The notes under the pieces are model-generated. The model was not told the origin of the DNA. It saw nothing but the letters and a program-made list of their open reading frames with translations, and searched no databases. The position numbers and the translations under genes were made by a program. A stretch of DNA of 64,000 nucleotides. It comes from Brugia malayi (lineage: Eukaryota > Nematoda > Chromadorea > Rhabditida > Onchocercidae). Below are positions 50,072 through 63,357 of the stretch, piece by piece. The stretch covers positions 10,598,001 through 10,662,000 of the forward strand of contig NW_025062478.1 of NCBI RefSeq assembly GCF_000002995.4, in the 5' to 3' direction. How positions within the stretch are numbered: the first letter of the stretch is position 1; each line of letters opens with the position of its first letter.

Positions 50072-52345
50072 TTTATAGTATTTGTCGATTGGGTAAATTA
50101 AATCATTTCTCCTTTCCTTCTTTTTTTTTTTTTTGAAATCAAAAATTTAAAAATTTTTTTCTGAGCTTTTTTTGATAATTAACTTTTTTAATTGAAATAT
50201 TAATAGTAATATTAAAAAAGTTTATAGGCACATGCAGATGCTGTAACACATATAACATCGCATCCAACAAAACCATACTTTCTCTCTTCTTCAACTGATA
50301 ATAAATTACGATTGTATGATACAGAAACAAAAACAATACTTTGGACATTGAATGTTAAGGTTTATTTTTTTTATCACATTTTGCTAATAAACTTGATTAA
50401 GCATTCAAATCATTCTGATATTAATTTATTATTATTTCAAAAATGCTCATTTTACTTTTCTCTTTTTTTTTAAAAAAAAAAAAAAAATTTCTGCATGCAT
50501 AGCGTTGAGAGTTTTATTCAAAACTAATTTGTAAATGAATGCATAGAGGAGTTGTTAACATTGAATTAAATTAAAATTTAATACTTAATACTGTACTTAA
50601 ACATAACTTTTGTAAAATTATTACAGGATGAAATATGTTGTACTGATTTTCATCCAAAAGGTGATACTTTTGTTATTGGTTTTGCAAATGGTACATGGAC
50701 TGTATATATTTACACACATCAAACACAAATTTATAGTTTTGAAGAAGAAATAAATAATGCAATTACAACTATACGATTTTCAACAATTGGCAATTTTTTG
50801 GCTGTTGCAACTAAAGTAAGTAAATTTGAATTGAAATTTTCTTTCTCAAATATTTTATTTCCCTTTTAGTGAAATTTCACTCAAAATTAATTTGATTATT
50901 GTTACAGTTAAAATAAATTCAGATTACAATTCTCTTTTTTCAAAATTCATTTCATTTATATCTTTATTTTATCGTATGTGAAATTTCAAAAGTTTATTTT
51001 TCCATTTAAAATTTATTTTTATGTATTCTTTTCTTTTTTTCAAAGTATTACTTAACATTTTGTATATAATCATTTATTCCCGTTAAATACATTTATAGTG
51101 TAGTATTATTCTTCATAGAATATCATTTTTTTTAATTCATTTTTAAAATTAGCTTTTTTTTTTTTTTTTTGCAGGGAAAAAAGTTAACAATTTACGCCAT
51201 ATCGGGTGATTTCCGCCACTATGTTAAAGTATCACAAATTACGGTATATTTTATAAGTATCAAACTTTAAATTTTTTTTTTCTTTTTTTTGAACTATTGT
51301 CAGTTTTCTTATTAGAATTTGGGAATTCACTCAAATTTGCACAGATTTTAGGAATTAAATGCTTCGATAAAGACGATGGATTGGTCAACGGATGCTACCT
51401 TACTTCGAGCTAATGACAATGATCTTCAACATTATATTTGTAACATTTCAATTATACTATTTAATTATCTATTAGTATAGTACAGTTTCACTTTTATGAC
51501 AGTTAAATTTAAAATTCTCAAATTTATTGCATCAAATTTTATGAATTTAGAATATTTATTTAGAAATTATTATAAATTTTCAAATAGTTTGAATAGGAAA
51601 AAATTATCAAAGATAATTTAAAAAACATTATTTCAATTTAAGGCATGAGATATTTTATGGATTATATTATGGACTATTTCCTAGCTTCCAGGGAATTCAA
51701 GTACTGGCCAACTGGCTACCATACAAGAAGCCAAGGATGTGGAATGGGCTTCAGCAAGATGTGTAGTTTCATTTGAAAATGCTTGCATTTCATATGCTTT
51801 AATGAAATCTATTGCTGCTATTGATTGCAGTCCTGATAAGCGGTATATTGCAGTAGCATTATCAAATGGTATGCTTCGTTTTTATCAGTATCCGACAACA
51901 ACCATTCTGGTAATTTTTATCATTAAAAACATTTTTAAAAAAAAAAAAAAATGTACAAACAACTATGATATATTGTAAAATTTATCTTTAATTTATTTCT
52001 CTATCGTCTATGTGTAATTTTTAAATTATTTTAGATAAAAATTGTAAAGTAGAGATGGTTAAATTTGAATATTTCTGCAAAAGTAATGATTTAGTAAAGT
52101 AATAATTAAAATTTTTTGAATTTTTTCAGTTTTACAATTTTCAAGAAAATGTTCCTTTTTTCTTTTCTTTTCTTTTTTGTTTTATTACTTTATTATTTTC
52201 ATAGAGGAAGAAAAGTTTATTTCAGGCTTCATACAAAGAAGCACACAGTTGCAGTGTCTCTGCACGAAATGTTTCATTTGTTGGAGATTTGCTAATTAGT
52301 GATGGTAGCAACGATGGTGCAATTTATCAATGGAAATTATCCTAA
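41763..52345 (+). CDS. Echinoderm microtubule-associated protein-like (EML/ELP-1) WD-repeat protein
   Basis: Microtubule-binding EMAP-like protein. Exons: 41763-41970, 42640-42830, 44459-44694, 44840-44896, 45259-45423, 45566-45709, 46143-46212, 46811-46885, 47602-about 47814, 48354-48488, 48983-49114, 49459-49584, 49826-49954, 50228-50359, 50627-50815, 51175-51243, 51352-51439, 51692-51909, 52226-52345; about 900 residues. The N-terminus has a short helical stretch (EEAFRHLSDLEQ), a Thr-rich linker and a basic region. The HELP motif NWVYGYRGKDCRGNLYELP spans 45395-45609. Tandem WD blades follow, with IKCMAIHPNKLHIATGQ, VHIWDSITLQTL, LSVWEWQKGKKIAEI, HNGGVWALCL and a last YQWKLS before the stop. 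All junctions close in phase except 47.8-48.35 kb, where no GT donor fits. The 5' end is incomplete. AATAAA lies at 52662. Confidence 0.93.
42972..43279. repeat. Tandem duplication of about 155 bp in EML intron
   Basis: Copy one (42972-43124) and copy two (43128-43279) share TTTACATTCAATTATAAATT through ATTCAAATGTTTGAAAAAAA with few differences, mainly A-run and ATT-run length and one G/A change. Recent local duplication in the intron between the second and third listed exons. Confidence 0.92.
46495..46655. repeat. 41-bp tandem repeat, four copies, EML intron
   Basis: The unit (AAAATAAACATAAATTATCG then TACTAAGAATTATTAAAATTT) is repeated four times. The first copy differs by one base (GTATTAAG) and the last diverges at its end. 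Confidence 0.92.
46969..47575. repeat. Split direct repeat in EML intron
   Basis: The motif TTTACCCATTGCATATCTCA then ATACTGG, followed by TTTACCCATTTCATATTTCA and an AAGAATAATATAATAATATT tail, occurs once at 46969-47085. It occurs again at 47352-47565, where the roughly 32-bp unit is itself duplicated and the tail doubled. About 260 bp of unrelated sequence lies between. Confidence 0.85.
48292..48350. repeat. Duplicated segment just before an EML splice acceptor
   Basis: TTGCTTCTAGATGATTAAAT then TAAATGACC is followed by TTTGCTTCTATATGGCTAAA then TTAAATGACC, a direct duplication of about 29 bp. The second copy runs into TTTACAG, the acceptor of the exon at 48354. Confidence 0.8.
48605..48829. 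repeat. Direct repeat of 53 bp in EML intron
   Basis: TTCAAGATATTATCCTCAAT through AAGATAAAGCTTTCCA occurs at 48605-48657 and again at 48777-48829, separated by about 120 bp. Confidence 0.92.
50014..50070. repeat. ATT microsatellite in EML intron
   Basis: About 57 bp of uninterrupted (ATT)n in the intron between exons 49826-49954 and 50228-50359. Confidence 0.95.
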
Positions 52346-53047
52346 AATACCTGAAATATCAGAATGGTTTTTACAATTGTATTTATGATTTAAATGTAAA
52401 TTTGCAGATTTTATTAAGATAGATCTCTGATTTATATTTTCAGAGGATTTTAATTTACAATTTTAAGGTATTACTTTATCCAATGAATGATCAACAGCAT
52501 TCTTAATCTAATTGCAGTATTGTGGAAAAAAAAAAAGCTATATTTTAAAATCAGTTTCATAGCAATCGTTCGGAAAAATATGAATAGACTTATTAATCAA
52601 ATTATATCTTGTTATTTATTATTTTTAGGTTACCGGTGTTTTTTTTTTTCTTGACAATTGTAATAAAGTTTATAAAAGTTTTCGTTTTTTAATTTTTTTT
52701 TTTTGAAGTATTATTGTTATATTATGACAACACTTGGACATTTGGGTTTGTAGGAAATTGTAATATTTGATATATTTATTTCTTATTGTTAAATATTATT
52801 TGTTTTCTATTAATTTATCAAATGAATTCTTTTTGTTGTTGTTATTTTCTCGAGACAATATAATATACAATGATAATATTCATGCAACTCTTCCTGAATA
52901 TGAAATGAATTTAACTAGAAAATAATAATAAACAAACTTGCTTACAAAAAAAAGCAGTACTTACAAAAAATAAAATCATTTTTGTGAATAATATAAATCA
53001 AATCTTCATTTTGGCAAATTCATTTCGATCACCACTTTATAAAATTG
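52346..53047. other. EML 3' UTR and short intergenic region
   Basis: Contains the likely EML polyadenylation signal AATAAA at 52662-52667, then AT-rich spacer. No gene seen. About 0.4-0.55 kb separates the signal from the next same-strand gene, so an operon cannot be excluded. Confidence 0.6.
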
Positions 53048-53160
53048 ATGCGCAAAAGAAAGGTAAGTTATATTAAGTTTTTTTTTTTTTAAGAGAGTGA
53101 AGATTAGCAAGTTTAAAAGTTTTGTAAGTGATACGTGAATGAGTAATACATGTAAGTAAA

Positions 53161-53230
53161 TATTCTTCATTTTCAATTACGTGTTACGTATACGTACGTG
53201 TTACGTGTACGTAACTGAAAATGAAGAATA
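53161..53230. repeat. Inverted repeat with ACGT-rich loop at gene start
   Basis: TATTCTTCATTTTCAATTACG (53161-53181) pairs with 53210-53230, its reverse complement apart from one mismatch. The loop holds alternating ACGT words (TACGTACGTGTTACGTGTAC). The right arm includes the ATG at 53221 of the downstream gene. Confidence 0.9.
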
Positions 53231-56200
53231 CTAATAGAACAAAAATTGAAGAACTTGAAGATCTCAAAATTCTATATGCATTGATCCATGAAAATATTCG
53301 CAGTCAGATAGAATCTATGAAGGAAATCATTCATACAATATATAATTTTGCATGCAAAGTAATTAAGTATTCAAAATTTAATTTGGCCTAAATTTTAATT
53401 TTAATTATTCCTGAATATATTTTTACTAATGATTTTAAAACAATATGTTAATTAATACACTTTCAACAACCACAAATAAGTTCATTTTCCTCTGTAACAT
53501 AAAAATTAGTAATGAGATTTTGATGAATTTTTCTGCATTCCATTAGCTAAGAATTATTAGTGTAATTTACATTGAAATATAATATTTATTAGTTGTTTGA
53601 TCAGAAATATTTGTTAATTTCAAGATATTTCGTTAACATAATAAATTAGAAAGTTTGTTGAATTGTATTTAATGAAAAATTTTTTTTGATGAATTTCAAA
53701 AATATCAAAAAATCAAATGCATATTACCAGTGATTCGGTTATAAATAGTTGTCATTTAATTGGCTAAATTTGAAATTTTTGTTGAAAATAAATAAATGAA
53801 CCAACCATAAACTTTTTTAAAAATGATAAGTAATTTTTTTCTAAAATAAAAGTATGAAAACTAAAAACTAAATGTTATATTTCTATAATCATTCTTGTTA
53901 ATATGCATGATGCTATGAATATTATGGTAATTAACAGAGAAGTTAGCATGCATAATTATAATGAAGTTTTATCCAGCTAACTTTTTTTTTAAATTCATCT
54001 TAACTTTTTTCTTTTATTTCATCTACATTCTCATTAATCTGTTTGCTCTATTTGTCGCCATTACTTTTCCATTTAGAAAAAAAAAAAAAGAATATCCAAT
54101 TGATAAAATTATCAAATATCTTTTTGCAAATGTAAGTCATTGAAGCATAAAACTTTAGCAGTAATATATAATATATTCAAATTTCATTAAATGTATGTAC
54201 GTCTATCAGAGAATGAAATAAATTTAAATATTAAACTAAAGAAATAACAACTGTGTCTTCGGCACATTATTACAATTCTGATTAGTAAAAAATTAGGATT
54301 TGAAATTGGTAAGAAATGTTGAAGAAGCCTTATACAAGCTTACACGTTTTAATTATTTCTCAAAATTGTGAAGTCTTGAAAAGATAACGACAGAAAAGAA
54401 AAAAGAAAAGATAAGTAAATAAAGTATAAAATTGACATAGGCAATATAAAATAAATGATTTCAGTTCTTTTTTTTTTCTTTTGCTTTATATCAAAAAATA
54501 ATAATATGAATACAATTAATTAAATTTTTTTTTTTTACTCTAACAATAGCAATAAACATTTTCATTTTTTTTTCGTTTTTTTTCGTTTTTTTTTTTTTTT
54601 TTTTTTTTTTTACTCAAACAGTAACAAAAAGAAAAAAAAATTAGCAAATTACTTATTTATTTTTATAAATTGACCGGTTGCTATGTGAAATTAAATAAGT
54701 TGCTAAGGTGTGCGTTTGTGTGCATTAATAAGTTGCTAAGAAGCAGTAATGATCAGATCATTTATATTATTTCATTTAATCAAGTTAGTAGTTGTATGAA
54801 CTTTTCTTTATCATTATTTGCTTTCTTCTTATCATCAATTATTCTTATTTTAAATTTATATTTCATTTTTTTTTCCTTTTTCTTTTTTTTTTCTCTTTTT
54901 CCTTCTTATTTTAACACACTTTTTGAATAAGCTGAATTCAATTTCCTTATTGAAATTCAATATTATTATTATTATTATTATTATGCAACCTGACAGCTGA
55001 AAATTGCATGAGTAAAAGAGTCTTAGAGTAATGCAAAAATTTTCAAACAAAACTATTATTAAAAATTTATCGTTTAGTTTTACCATTTATTTTTACGTTG
55101 TTTTCCTTTTTTTCTAAGAAACAATAATTTGGTTATATCGATTAAGTATTGAATTCCATACCATAATAGATGATTGATAAAACGTTTTATCAATTTCCAA
55201 TAAATTTTTTATATTCAACAATTGAAAATTTTAAATTGAAATAAGATTTTAAAATTGCATTTAATTTTTTTTTTGAACAAATTTTGTATTTTGCAAAAAA
55301 AAAAAAAAAAAGAGGAGGAAGTATGTTTCAATTTCAAATTCTCAATTATAATTAATAATTATTGTATAAAATAAAAGTTATATAAATTAAATGCTTCATT
55401 CCTTTCAGGAAAATAAGTATAAATCAATGACAGAAGAGGAAATCGAAGAAAAAAACGATAATGCTGAAAAAATAGATTACGTTGAATTCTTACGTACCAC
55501 AGGACAGCTTAAAACTAAAATATTTGAAATAATTGAAAATAACACTCAAAATTTGAACAATTTATTAGTGTTTGTTAAATTAATTTTAATTAATTAAAAT
55601 TACATTAATAATTAACAACGAACAAAATTTTTATTAAATAAAGAAATTTGCTAAAAAAAGAAATATGATCATAGTAGTAATAAAATAAAAAAGTTTGACA
55701 AAATGGTTTTTTAAAGTTTATTATTTCTTTTTCTCATTTCATTTTTTTTTTTCTCTTCCATTCATTTATAACAATTTTAAATTATTGTTTGATAATAAAA
55801 AAAAAAAAAAAAAAACGACAAAGGTTAAGAAAATAAAAAAAAAAAAAAAAATCTGTGAATTTTCTTTTGTTATTCATTTGCCGATTATATTAAAATGAAT
55901 GAATTAAAGGAAAGTTAGCACTTTTAAAGAAAATAGGATAAGAAATATGACAATTATTAAATATTTGTCACAATATTTAATCAATAAATTTTAATTTATT
56001 TCACCTTTTAACTTATATGTGAGAAATTTTATCATTTGTAAAATTTTAGGAAACAAGAACACAGCAGCTGTCTTAGTAATTCAAAATCACTTCCACAAAT
56101 CAGATTAAAGGTTTCAATATAAAATTTATTTTTTAAAAAATTGAGAAAATGAAAAAATGAGAATGTAGAAATGATAATAATTATATTATTAATTAATAAA

Positions 56201-57246
56201 TAATATAAGTGATTTTCAAAAAATAAATAAATAAATAAATAAAATGATTGTAATATAAATCTATGATAACTTTTTCATCAAAATTATTTATCCTTTATTG
56301 TTAATTAAATTTATTAATCTATAAAAATTATTAACATTAACTTTTCTATCTGTTCTAGAGAAACGAAATTGGAAGTAAAAGTATGGACGATGAAATAAAC
56401 AGTAATACTCCCTGTACATTCTATGAAGCAGTATCCACTTCCAATTACTCAGTTGACAAAAATCAACAATGTGAAGTGTCAAAGCTTGCTGGACCACCAA
56501 CAGTGTCAACTTTACCAAGCATACTTCGTCCACCGAAACGATGGCAGAAAAAAGCCTATTATTCATTGGATTCTTCACAAAAACAGGTTTTAGCAAATAT
56601 TTCATTTGCAAAAATCTTTGTCGAAAGAAGAAATGAAATTATTTCGCTTATTTTATTTTTTACATTTTTATCTTTAAATTTCAATTTAATTAGAAAAAAA
56701 ATTATATTTTATTTCATTTAGTTTAATTGTAATTAAAATTTAACAAAAAGCAATAAGGTAATATGAAATGGTAGAGATGTTAATGATATGATAATTATAA
56801 ATATACCATCATCGATACAAGAAAAAATTCTTTCATAATAGTTGAAACGAAATTATCAGTTAATTAGTCGTTCAAATAAGAGTGAAATTGATAAGCTGAT
56901 CACATTGTGTTATCGTAAAATTGATAGTGTATTATTCTTGATAGTGTAAAATTGATAGTATTATTCTCCATGATGTCCATGATTCCTACATTATAAACGC
57001 AAAAATAAACATAAGAAATATTTGTAACATAATTGCGAAGTTATTTCACTGCACCAATTGATGTTTGAAATTTTATAATTTTAGATTTTGGATGATATGA
57101 AAATCATTAATGATGAAGATCTATTGCATATGCCAACAATTTGCTCGCCATCAACACAAAAAACAACAGAAACAAGTAGTAAATATGATAAACGAGCTAA
57201 TAATTACCAAAATAGCAGTGAAAATAGTTCAAAGTCCAAACAATAG
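53221..57246 (+). CDS. Five-exon coiled-coil protein, possibly borealin-like
   Basis: Exons 53221-53358, 55409-55569, 56050-56110, 56359-56586 and 57085-57246 close in phase to 249 residues ending SSKSKQ. Residues 1-46 are a predicted helix (IEELEDLKILYALI, then IRSQIESMKEIIHTIYN). Exon 2 is acidic then helical (MTEEEIEEKNDNAEK, FEIIENNTQNLNNLL). Exon 4 holds LAGPPTVSTLPSILRPPKRW, and the tail is Ser/Asn/Lys-rich. The IESM...IYN segment resembles the borealin N-terminal helix (IESDRQ...LYN), a chromosomal passenger subunit; this is a hypothesis. Exon 2 ends in overlapping donors TTA^GTGTTT/TTAGT^GTTTGT, and only the second keeps the frame. An alternative first exon at 53048-53062 (MRKRK before a perfect GTAAGT) could join at 53236 and replace the ATG. 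The 2-kb first intron may hide another exon. Confidence 0.6.
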
Positions 57247-57982
57247 TTTTTGTATTGCAAAAAATGATTTTGACTTAATATCAGATTTAAATACTATCTG
57301 CAATTTATTCTTCTTGAATAGCAGCAAACATTCAAGTCGAAATATTCATTCACTTTTTTTTTTTTTTTAAATTATTCTTTGTTGTTTTAATTTATTTATT
57401 TAACATTTCGCTGTTCATTTATTACTCATTTTCTCTCAAAATTTCATTATTTTGATAGTTCAATTGATCACTTTTAAATAGTTCACAAGCATCATGCACA
57501 TATGATAACATGAATCCTTCACATTGATCGAAATTTCGAGCAGTAAATTGAATGTCACATCCTGAATATTTTTGATATTACATATATATAAGCGCCTAGT
57601 CTAATTACTTTCTTTTTTCTCTTGCAAGAAGTGCACTAAACTATGTTGTATTTTCTACATGTTAACATCAAGTTTGATCTTGTATTTGCCTTATTTATTA
57701 CGCTGAACCGAAAAAAAAAATATATATATATAATAGAGAACATTAATGTCGAACACATATGTATCACAATCAAGCGATTAAGAGAATACATGCAAAGATG
57801 TCAGAACCATAAGTTTCGTATAATTTAATATCATGATGTAGTAGAAAAGATAGCCGATACCGACTAAATTAATGGAATTCATTACTGAAACATTCAATTT
57901 CTAAAATTTGCATCCAAATGGTCATTGAAGCAAATAACTTCAATTCTATAATTCTACTACACTTGTCGGAACTCCAAAAATT
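57247..57982. other. Convergent 3' region between two genes
   Basis: About 735 bp between the stop of the coiled-coil gene and the stop of the minus-strand TUG gene. AT-rich, with TTTATTTATT near 57402-57411 that could carry the minus-strand polyadenylation signal. No gene seen. Confidence 0.55.
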
Positions 57983-60900
57983 TTATGGTTTTTTGAACCA
58001 TTTCGGTAGATTTTCAGAATGTCGTTGTTTCAACTTCGATGGACCCGCATCATTTGCCAGTGATTCCGATTGACGCTTTCCATTTGGTCGAACATCCTCA
58101 GCATTTGTCACTTTTGGAACATAAGGTTGATAAATACCATTTACTGACAACCTGAACAAGGAAAAAAACAGATCTCGATCTATAAGTTTTAATTAAATCG
58201 AAATGAACAATATCATTGAATATATTAAATTCGGTTAATGTAGAAGAGAATCAAAAAATTTAGACAATCCACATGTTGAATTTTTTCATTCATTCTGAAG
58301 TGACAAATTCTATGAAAAATGCAAAGTAAAATTATTTGCAAACCATTGCGACAAAACATACCATTTGCGGCTAAGTTCATCAGCTTCTGGCATGGAAACT
58401 TCACAGAATTTATCTCGTACAAAATGAGCAGCTAAAAACAAAAAGAAATTTATGATATTTTTGCATTAGAAATGAATTAAATGTAAATAGAAAAAAAGAC
58501 GTTCCATATAAAATCATCGATTATAAAGAAGGAATTACTATATTTTATTAATATTTTTCACAACAGCTGCAAAAAAAAAAAAAAAAAAAAACCTAACGAG
58601 TGGTTTTTTTTTTATTGGCATTTCATAAAATTGCGTTCAATGTAAAGAAAAAAAAAATTACCAAATGTATTTTCTTGTGAATAAAATCGTATATACAGTG
58701 AAGATTTCGGAGCAACACCGATTTCAATTAGATTTTTTAAGGTGGTCGACGAAAGCTTTTGATTTGCAAGACAAAGATCGAATTTTATCAGAGAGTTTTT
58801 CAAATTTTCTGTTACAAATTCAAATAATCTTGAAACTGAAATACAATCTATATTTATTTATTGATAGCAACTTTGGAGAAGCGCTGCGAAAAAACAACAC
58901 TGAGATAAGCATGAAATAAATTTCAACTACAGATAGGAAAAAGTCATTTTGAATTAAATACACGTAAAAATTCATTTTGATGTGAGAATTAAAATGAAAT
59001 CAGCAATTATTAAAAATAACCAGGTTCTCGTGAGATAAACTGAGCTTGTATAATCGTCCTATCTGCACAATTGAATCGTACTACCGTATGTTTGTAACTT
59101 TCTTCTTTTAGACGCTTATTTTTTTCAGCAATATATGTTTTTGGAAGCAAAGCTCTCTGCTCTTGTATACCTCTGAAAATTTACTCATGAAGAGTTCAAT
59201 TACATCTACCGGAATTTTTTGATAGTTAAGTCTATACTTATAACTTTATCAAAAAAAAGAAAACAGCTCATCTGTTGTAGATATCTAATAAGAATTACCG
59301 TTTTCTATAAATTACCAACAATTTCTAAAACATTAATTTCAACCAATTCTCACTAAATTTCAGTTTTTTTACAGTGATTTATCTATTTTACATGCAGCTG
59401 GAAGCTAACATCATCGTCTTTAAATTTATATAAATCTGAAAAAACAAACGCCTCTGCTCTGAGATCCTGACGAATACTCCGTACATCGTTGACAGTAAGT
59501 TCGAAAAATTGATCATCAATATCATCTTGCTTTTTGATCACATCTTTTATGCTTTTATCCCATTCCAAATCTTTTCTGATTATGACAGGCATCCGGTCAC
59601 ATTTCTCAACAGCTAAATGTGACACTTCGGAAGAAGGCGTAATAGAGTTCTGTAACATTTTTTAGTAAAACAGTAAAAAAAAAAAATTCTTGTCCAGATT
59701 TTTGTCATCCAAACTATTTCCATTTTTATAGTAGCAAGATTACTCGGACAAAGATGTTGTTATAATTTCTAGAGTACTTCACTAAATATTTTTACACGCA
59801 TTTATTTATTTACGATAAATCAGTGAAATAAGCAAATCGCAAGGGAATAAACTTGAACAGACAGTGAATAATAATGAAAAAATGGCTAACGATAATGGCA
59901 ATTACTAATTTTTAAAACAAACAATGCAATTCAAAATGTTTTTCCAACCAAAGTTTAAAATTAAAAACTCACGCTCAGACGAACATTTTCTGTTCGTGCT
60001 GCTGTTTCTAAATCACTAAGATGTATTCTACCATCTTCTCCAATAAGCTGTTCACCAGGAAAATCACCTGTATTTGTTGTTAAACTAGTATTTACCTGCA
60101 AAGAACAAACAGTAAAGTCTAAAGCATTTCTTGCTCATTTCTCCGAGTTTAGTAGTGATTTATTTAGTGGATAGCGATAGAAACAATAACCTATGAATAT
60201 GTAAAAAATAGTGAATTGCAGGATCAAAGAGTTACAATATCTCAAAAGATGCAAGTCCAAAATAATTGTTTTTTTGTAAAGAAATAAAATCAAAAAAAAA
60301 AAAAAAAAAAAAAGAATGCTGTAAACAGAAAAAGTGGATAAAGTAACACGTAGCTTTAACTCTATGAAACTTTAAAAACCAAAAGCTGATAGAATGTAAT
60401 AAGCCATACAAACCAAATCCGCACTTAAATTAGAGCAATAACCGAAATAGCAACTAAATGAACGCATGATAAAATTGATGAATTTTTTTTTTTAGAAAAT
60501 GAAAATTCCTTCAAATACGAAGAGATGATGTTTAGGTTTTCACAAAATTCGAGAGTATACATATGTTCGTGCAATAAAACAAATTTTAAAAAAGCACTTG
60601 ATTAAGGAGAGATTGCAACTGAATGAGACGTGATGAAGCTTGAGGTAGTCTTTCAGCGTCTGCAACACATTCAGTTCCATTTTGAGTTTGACCAGCTGAT
60701 GATAGCAGAGTAGTATGAATAGCATTTTCAGGATTTCTATAAGCAGTATGAATGAATCAAATTAAAATATTTCGGTACCAATCGAAGCTACTGACAACCA
60801 AAAAGACCCTAAACACAACCTTACTACTTAAGACGTGAAGAGTTCAAACTATCTACCTATCAGCTTCTTGACTGCGTTCCAACATACGAGTTGCTTCCGC

Positions 60901-63357
60901 TTCACGCTTCATCTTGAGTTCGCGTTCAAAAATCTAAAACATAAAGAAAGTCATAAAAAAGAAAAATGTATGATTTTCTATGAATGCGGTAACAAAAGCT
61001 TTGTTCTACCTCTTACATACATTTATACTGCAGAAAATTAGAGTCAAGAAAAGATTATAGGAATACCATATATGACCACAATAATTTCCACTTACATATA
61101 TTTATTGTAGTTTAAAAGTTATAGTTTAAAATGTTTAAGTAAATGAGATTAAGAATATCGAAACATGCATAATCAGCGAATAAATAGCTCAAAATTTATA
61201 AATCACCGTAATGATTTTTGATGAATAGAAGAAATTAAAACAAATGATTCAATTAATAATTCTACAAGTCTTGTGTTTTCCTTTTTCCTATAATGGTTTC
61301 ACAAATTTCCACACACAAGAAAATTTTCTTAATGCCTTCAACAATTAATCAAAATATATAACTGATTTTCACAGCGGTCTCAAACAATGTTCTCTTTTAT
61401 TAAGCAATTTAATCTATATTACTAATAAGAAAAAAAAGCTTTATTTTTTATGATGTGGTACCTCTTCTCTTTCATTTTCTAACTGCAATCGACGTTCATT
61501 TTCCATTTTTCTTGTTTCATACACTTTTTCTAGCTTTTTCGTTCGCTCATATTCTTCGGCAAGTCGATTTTCGAGCTTAGACATTTCATTCTGTGACATA
61601 CGCATCGCAAAATATCTGAAAAATCTCTAATCTTACAAACTGAAAGCATTTTGATACAAGTATGTTCCAATGAATGATTCATACACTCTTAGTGTCAAAA
61701 AAAAAAAAGTAAAAAAAAGGGTTCTAATTCATGCATTTGAAACATTAAATTATCAAAAAAAAAAAATCAAATCAAACTTAATTAAGACAGAATTAGAAAA
61801 CTAAATTGCACTAATGGATCTATACAAATTAATTTTATAATAGAAAATGAAGTACCTGATCAAACAGCGCCCTCCTGTTATTCCCATCTTTTCCAAAGTC
61901 GTTAATTTAAGTTCTGCTTCTCCACGATACTATAAAATATATGGCGTAGTTAAAAGCCACAAATCATACCAAATAACATGAAATTAAAGTTGGGCATTAG
62001 TCTATATATACAGTAAGTTAGCTGATACTGTTCGATGTTTCATACTTAAATACTACAAACAAACCTCTTTGTTCATATAGGCACAACATGGTACTTGACC
62101 ATCAGCACATTTTACTAAGTCCTGAGTTGACTTTTGAGAGAATTCATATAAAACATCCAACAAATTTGCTTTATTTGGAAACTGTCCCATAAAACGAGAT
62201 CCATCTGGAAGCTAAAACTGTAAAAATAACTATAACTTAGAAATAAACTCTTTCCCAAATATTACACATCAAGTATGTTAACATGCAGCAGTCTGAATAT
62301 TGAGTTTGCGGTGCTTAATTTTGGTTTTTCAAGACAACATCTAAACTTTTTTCATTTTATTTAATCTATCCTTTCCTTATACCATTACATTGTTGGTGAA
62401 AAATGAGAATCATATTATTCGAAGTTCGAAGTTGGAGTAGTTTAGGCTATGCTGACTGGTGTTCAGTATTTTATGTTAATCGCAAATAGCTATATAAAAT
62501 TACCACTCCTACAAAAAAACAACAATAATATTAAACATAAAAATAAAAATATTATACATAAAACTATGCTGGAATACTTTAACTTAACCTATAGTACTCG
62601 AATCAATTCGAAGTTAAGTAAGTTTAAGTAAGATATCATCGATAGCGTAACATAAAGCTGAATTACATCAAACGGAAAAGTTTATATATGATATCCTGAA
62701 AGATCATGACTACATTGTAACCTTAGCTTATATCTAGCAGCATTGCAATTATTTACAGTTATTGCCTACTCATTTATAATACATAGAATAGGAAAACTCA
62801 TATGCTTCAAATATATAAACAGCTGCATCAAATATATAATCATTCAATCATCTCAGATTAATCTACAAATATATAAATTGAAATACTCATACTTGTAAGG
62901 CAATATGAATCTGTCCTGGAATTCCATTACTAATGCTTGCACTTTGCACCATCTCAACGGTAGCATTATTGGGTAAACCAGTAAGACGAAGTGGTAACGC
63001 CAAATCTAACGTATGATTATGATGCTTTAACTGATGTGCTGATATATCGAAACCTTGCTTCAAACAAGCTTCTTCCAAAACCTGAAAAAATCTTTAATGT
63101 ACTAAATAAAATAAAACTGAAAAAGGATCAATTTAAAAAATAGCTGAATTTGCACGAAAAAACCATGAAATGAAGCTAATTAGAAATTGAAATATAATGG
63201 AATAGGTTGGTTCTAAAGTATCTATTTTAGTAACTAAATTAATTATTTATAAAATCATCAAAATTATTAAGAACCAAACCTTACGAAGCTGAGTTGATGG
63301 TGTTATTTTTACCACACAACGACGAGAATTGGGACAAATAACAGTTATGCTATTCAT
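57983..63357 (-). CDS. TUG/ASPSCR1-type UBX domain protein
   Basis: Tether containing a UBX domain; in animals it binds the p97/VCP ATPase and, in mammals, retains GLUT4 vesicles. Thirteen minus-strand exons: 63357-63280, 63081-62893, 62211-62065, 61929-61856, 61615-61462, 60933-60857, 60736-60598, 60095-59973, 59649-59450, 59172-59021, 58835-58662, 58431-58362, 58151-57983. All close in phase to 581 residues. Residues 1-90 are the N-terminal ubiquitin-like domain (ITVICPNSRRCVVKITPST, LTGLPNNATVEMV); about 90-165 a second one (LPDGSRF, LEKMGITGG). About 165-245 is a charged coiled coil. DQFFELTVNDVR lies near 372-383. The UBX fold (about 394-500) has YKHTVVRFNCADRTIIQAQF and IEIGVAPKSSLYIRF. 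The protein ends LPKWFKKP, as in the family. Exon 9 must use the GAGGC^GTTTGT donor; a later CAT^GTAAAA breaks the frame. Confidence 0.93.

Noticed and set aside
54077..54131. Possible exon (EYPIDKIIKYLFAN before GTAAGT) in the first intron of the coiled-coil gene
   Set aside because: No acceptor gives the phase needed to follow exon 1, and the 5' side is a poly-A run; could be a cryptic exon but not supported.
59383..59449. Continuation of TUG exon 9 to CAT^GTAAAA
   Set aside because: The later donor is in phase 0 and cannot join exon 10, which needs phase 2; the GAGGC^GTTTGT donor gives the family's expected sequence.
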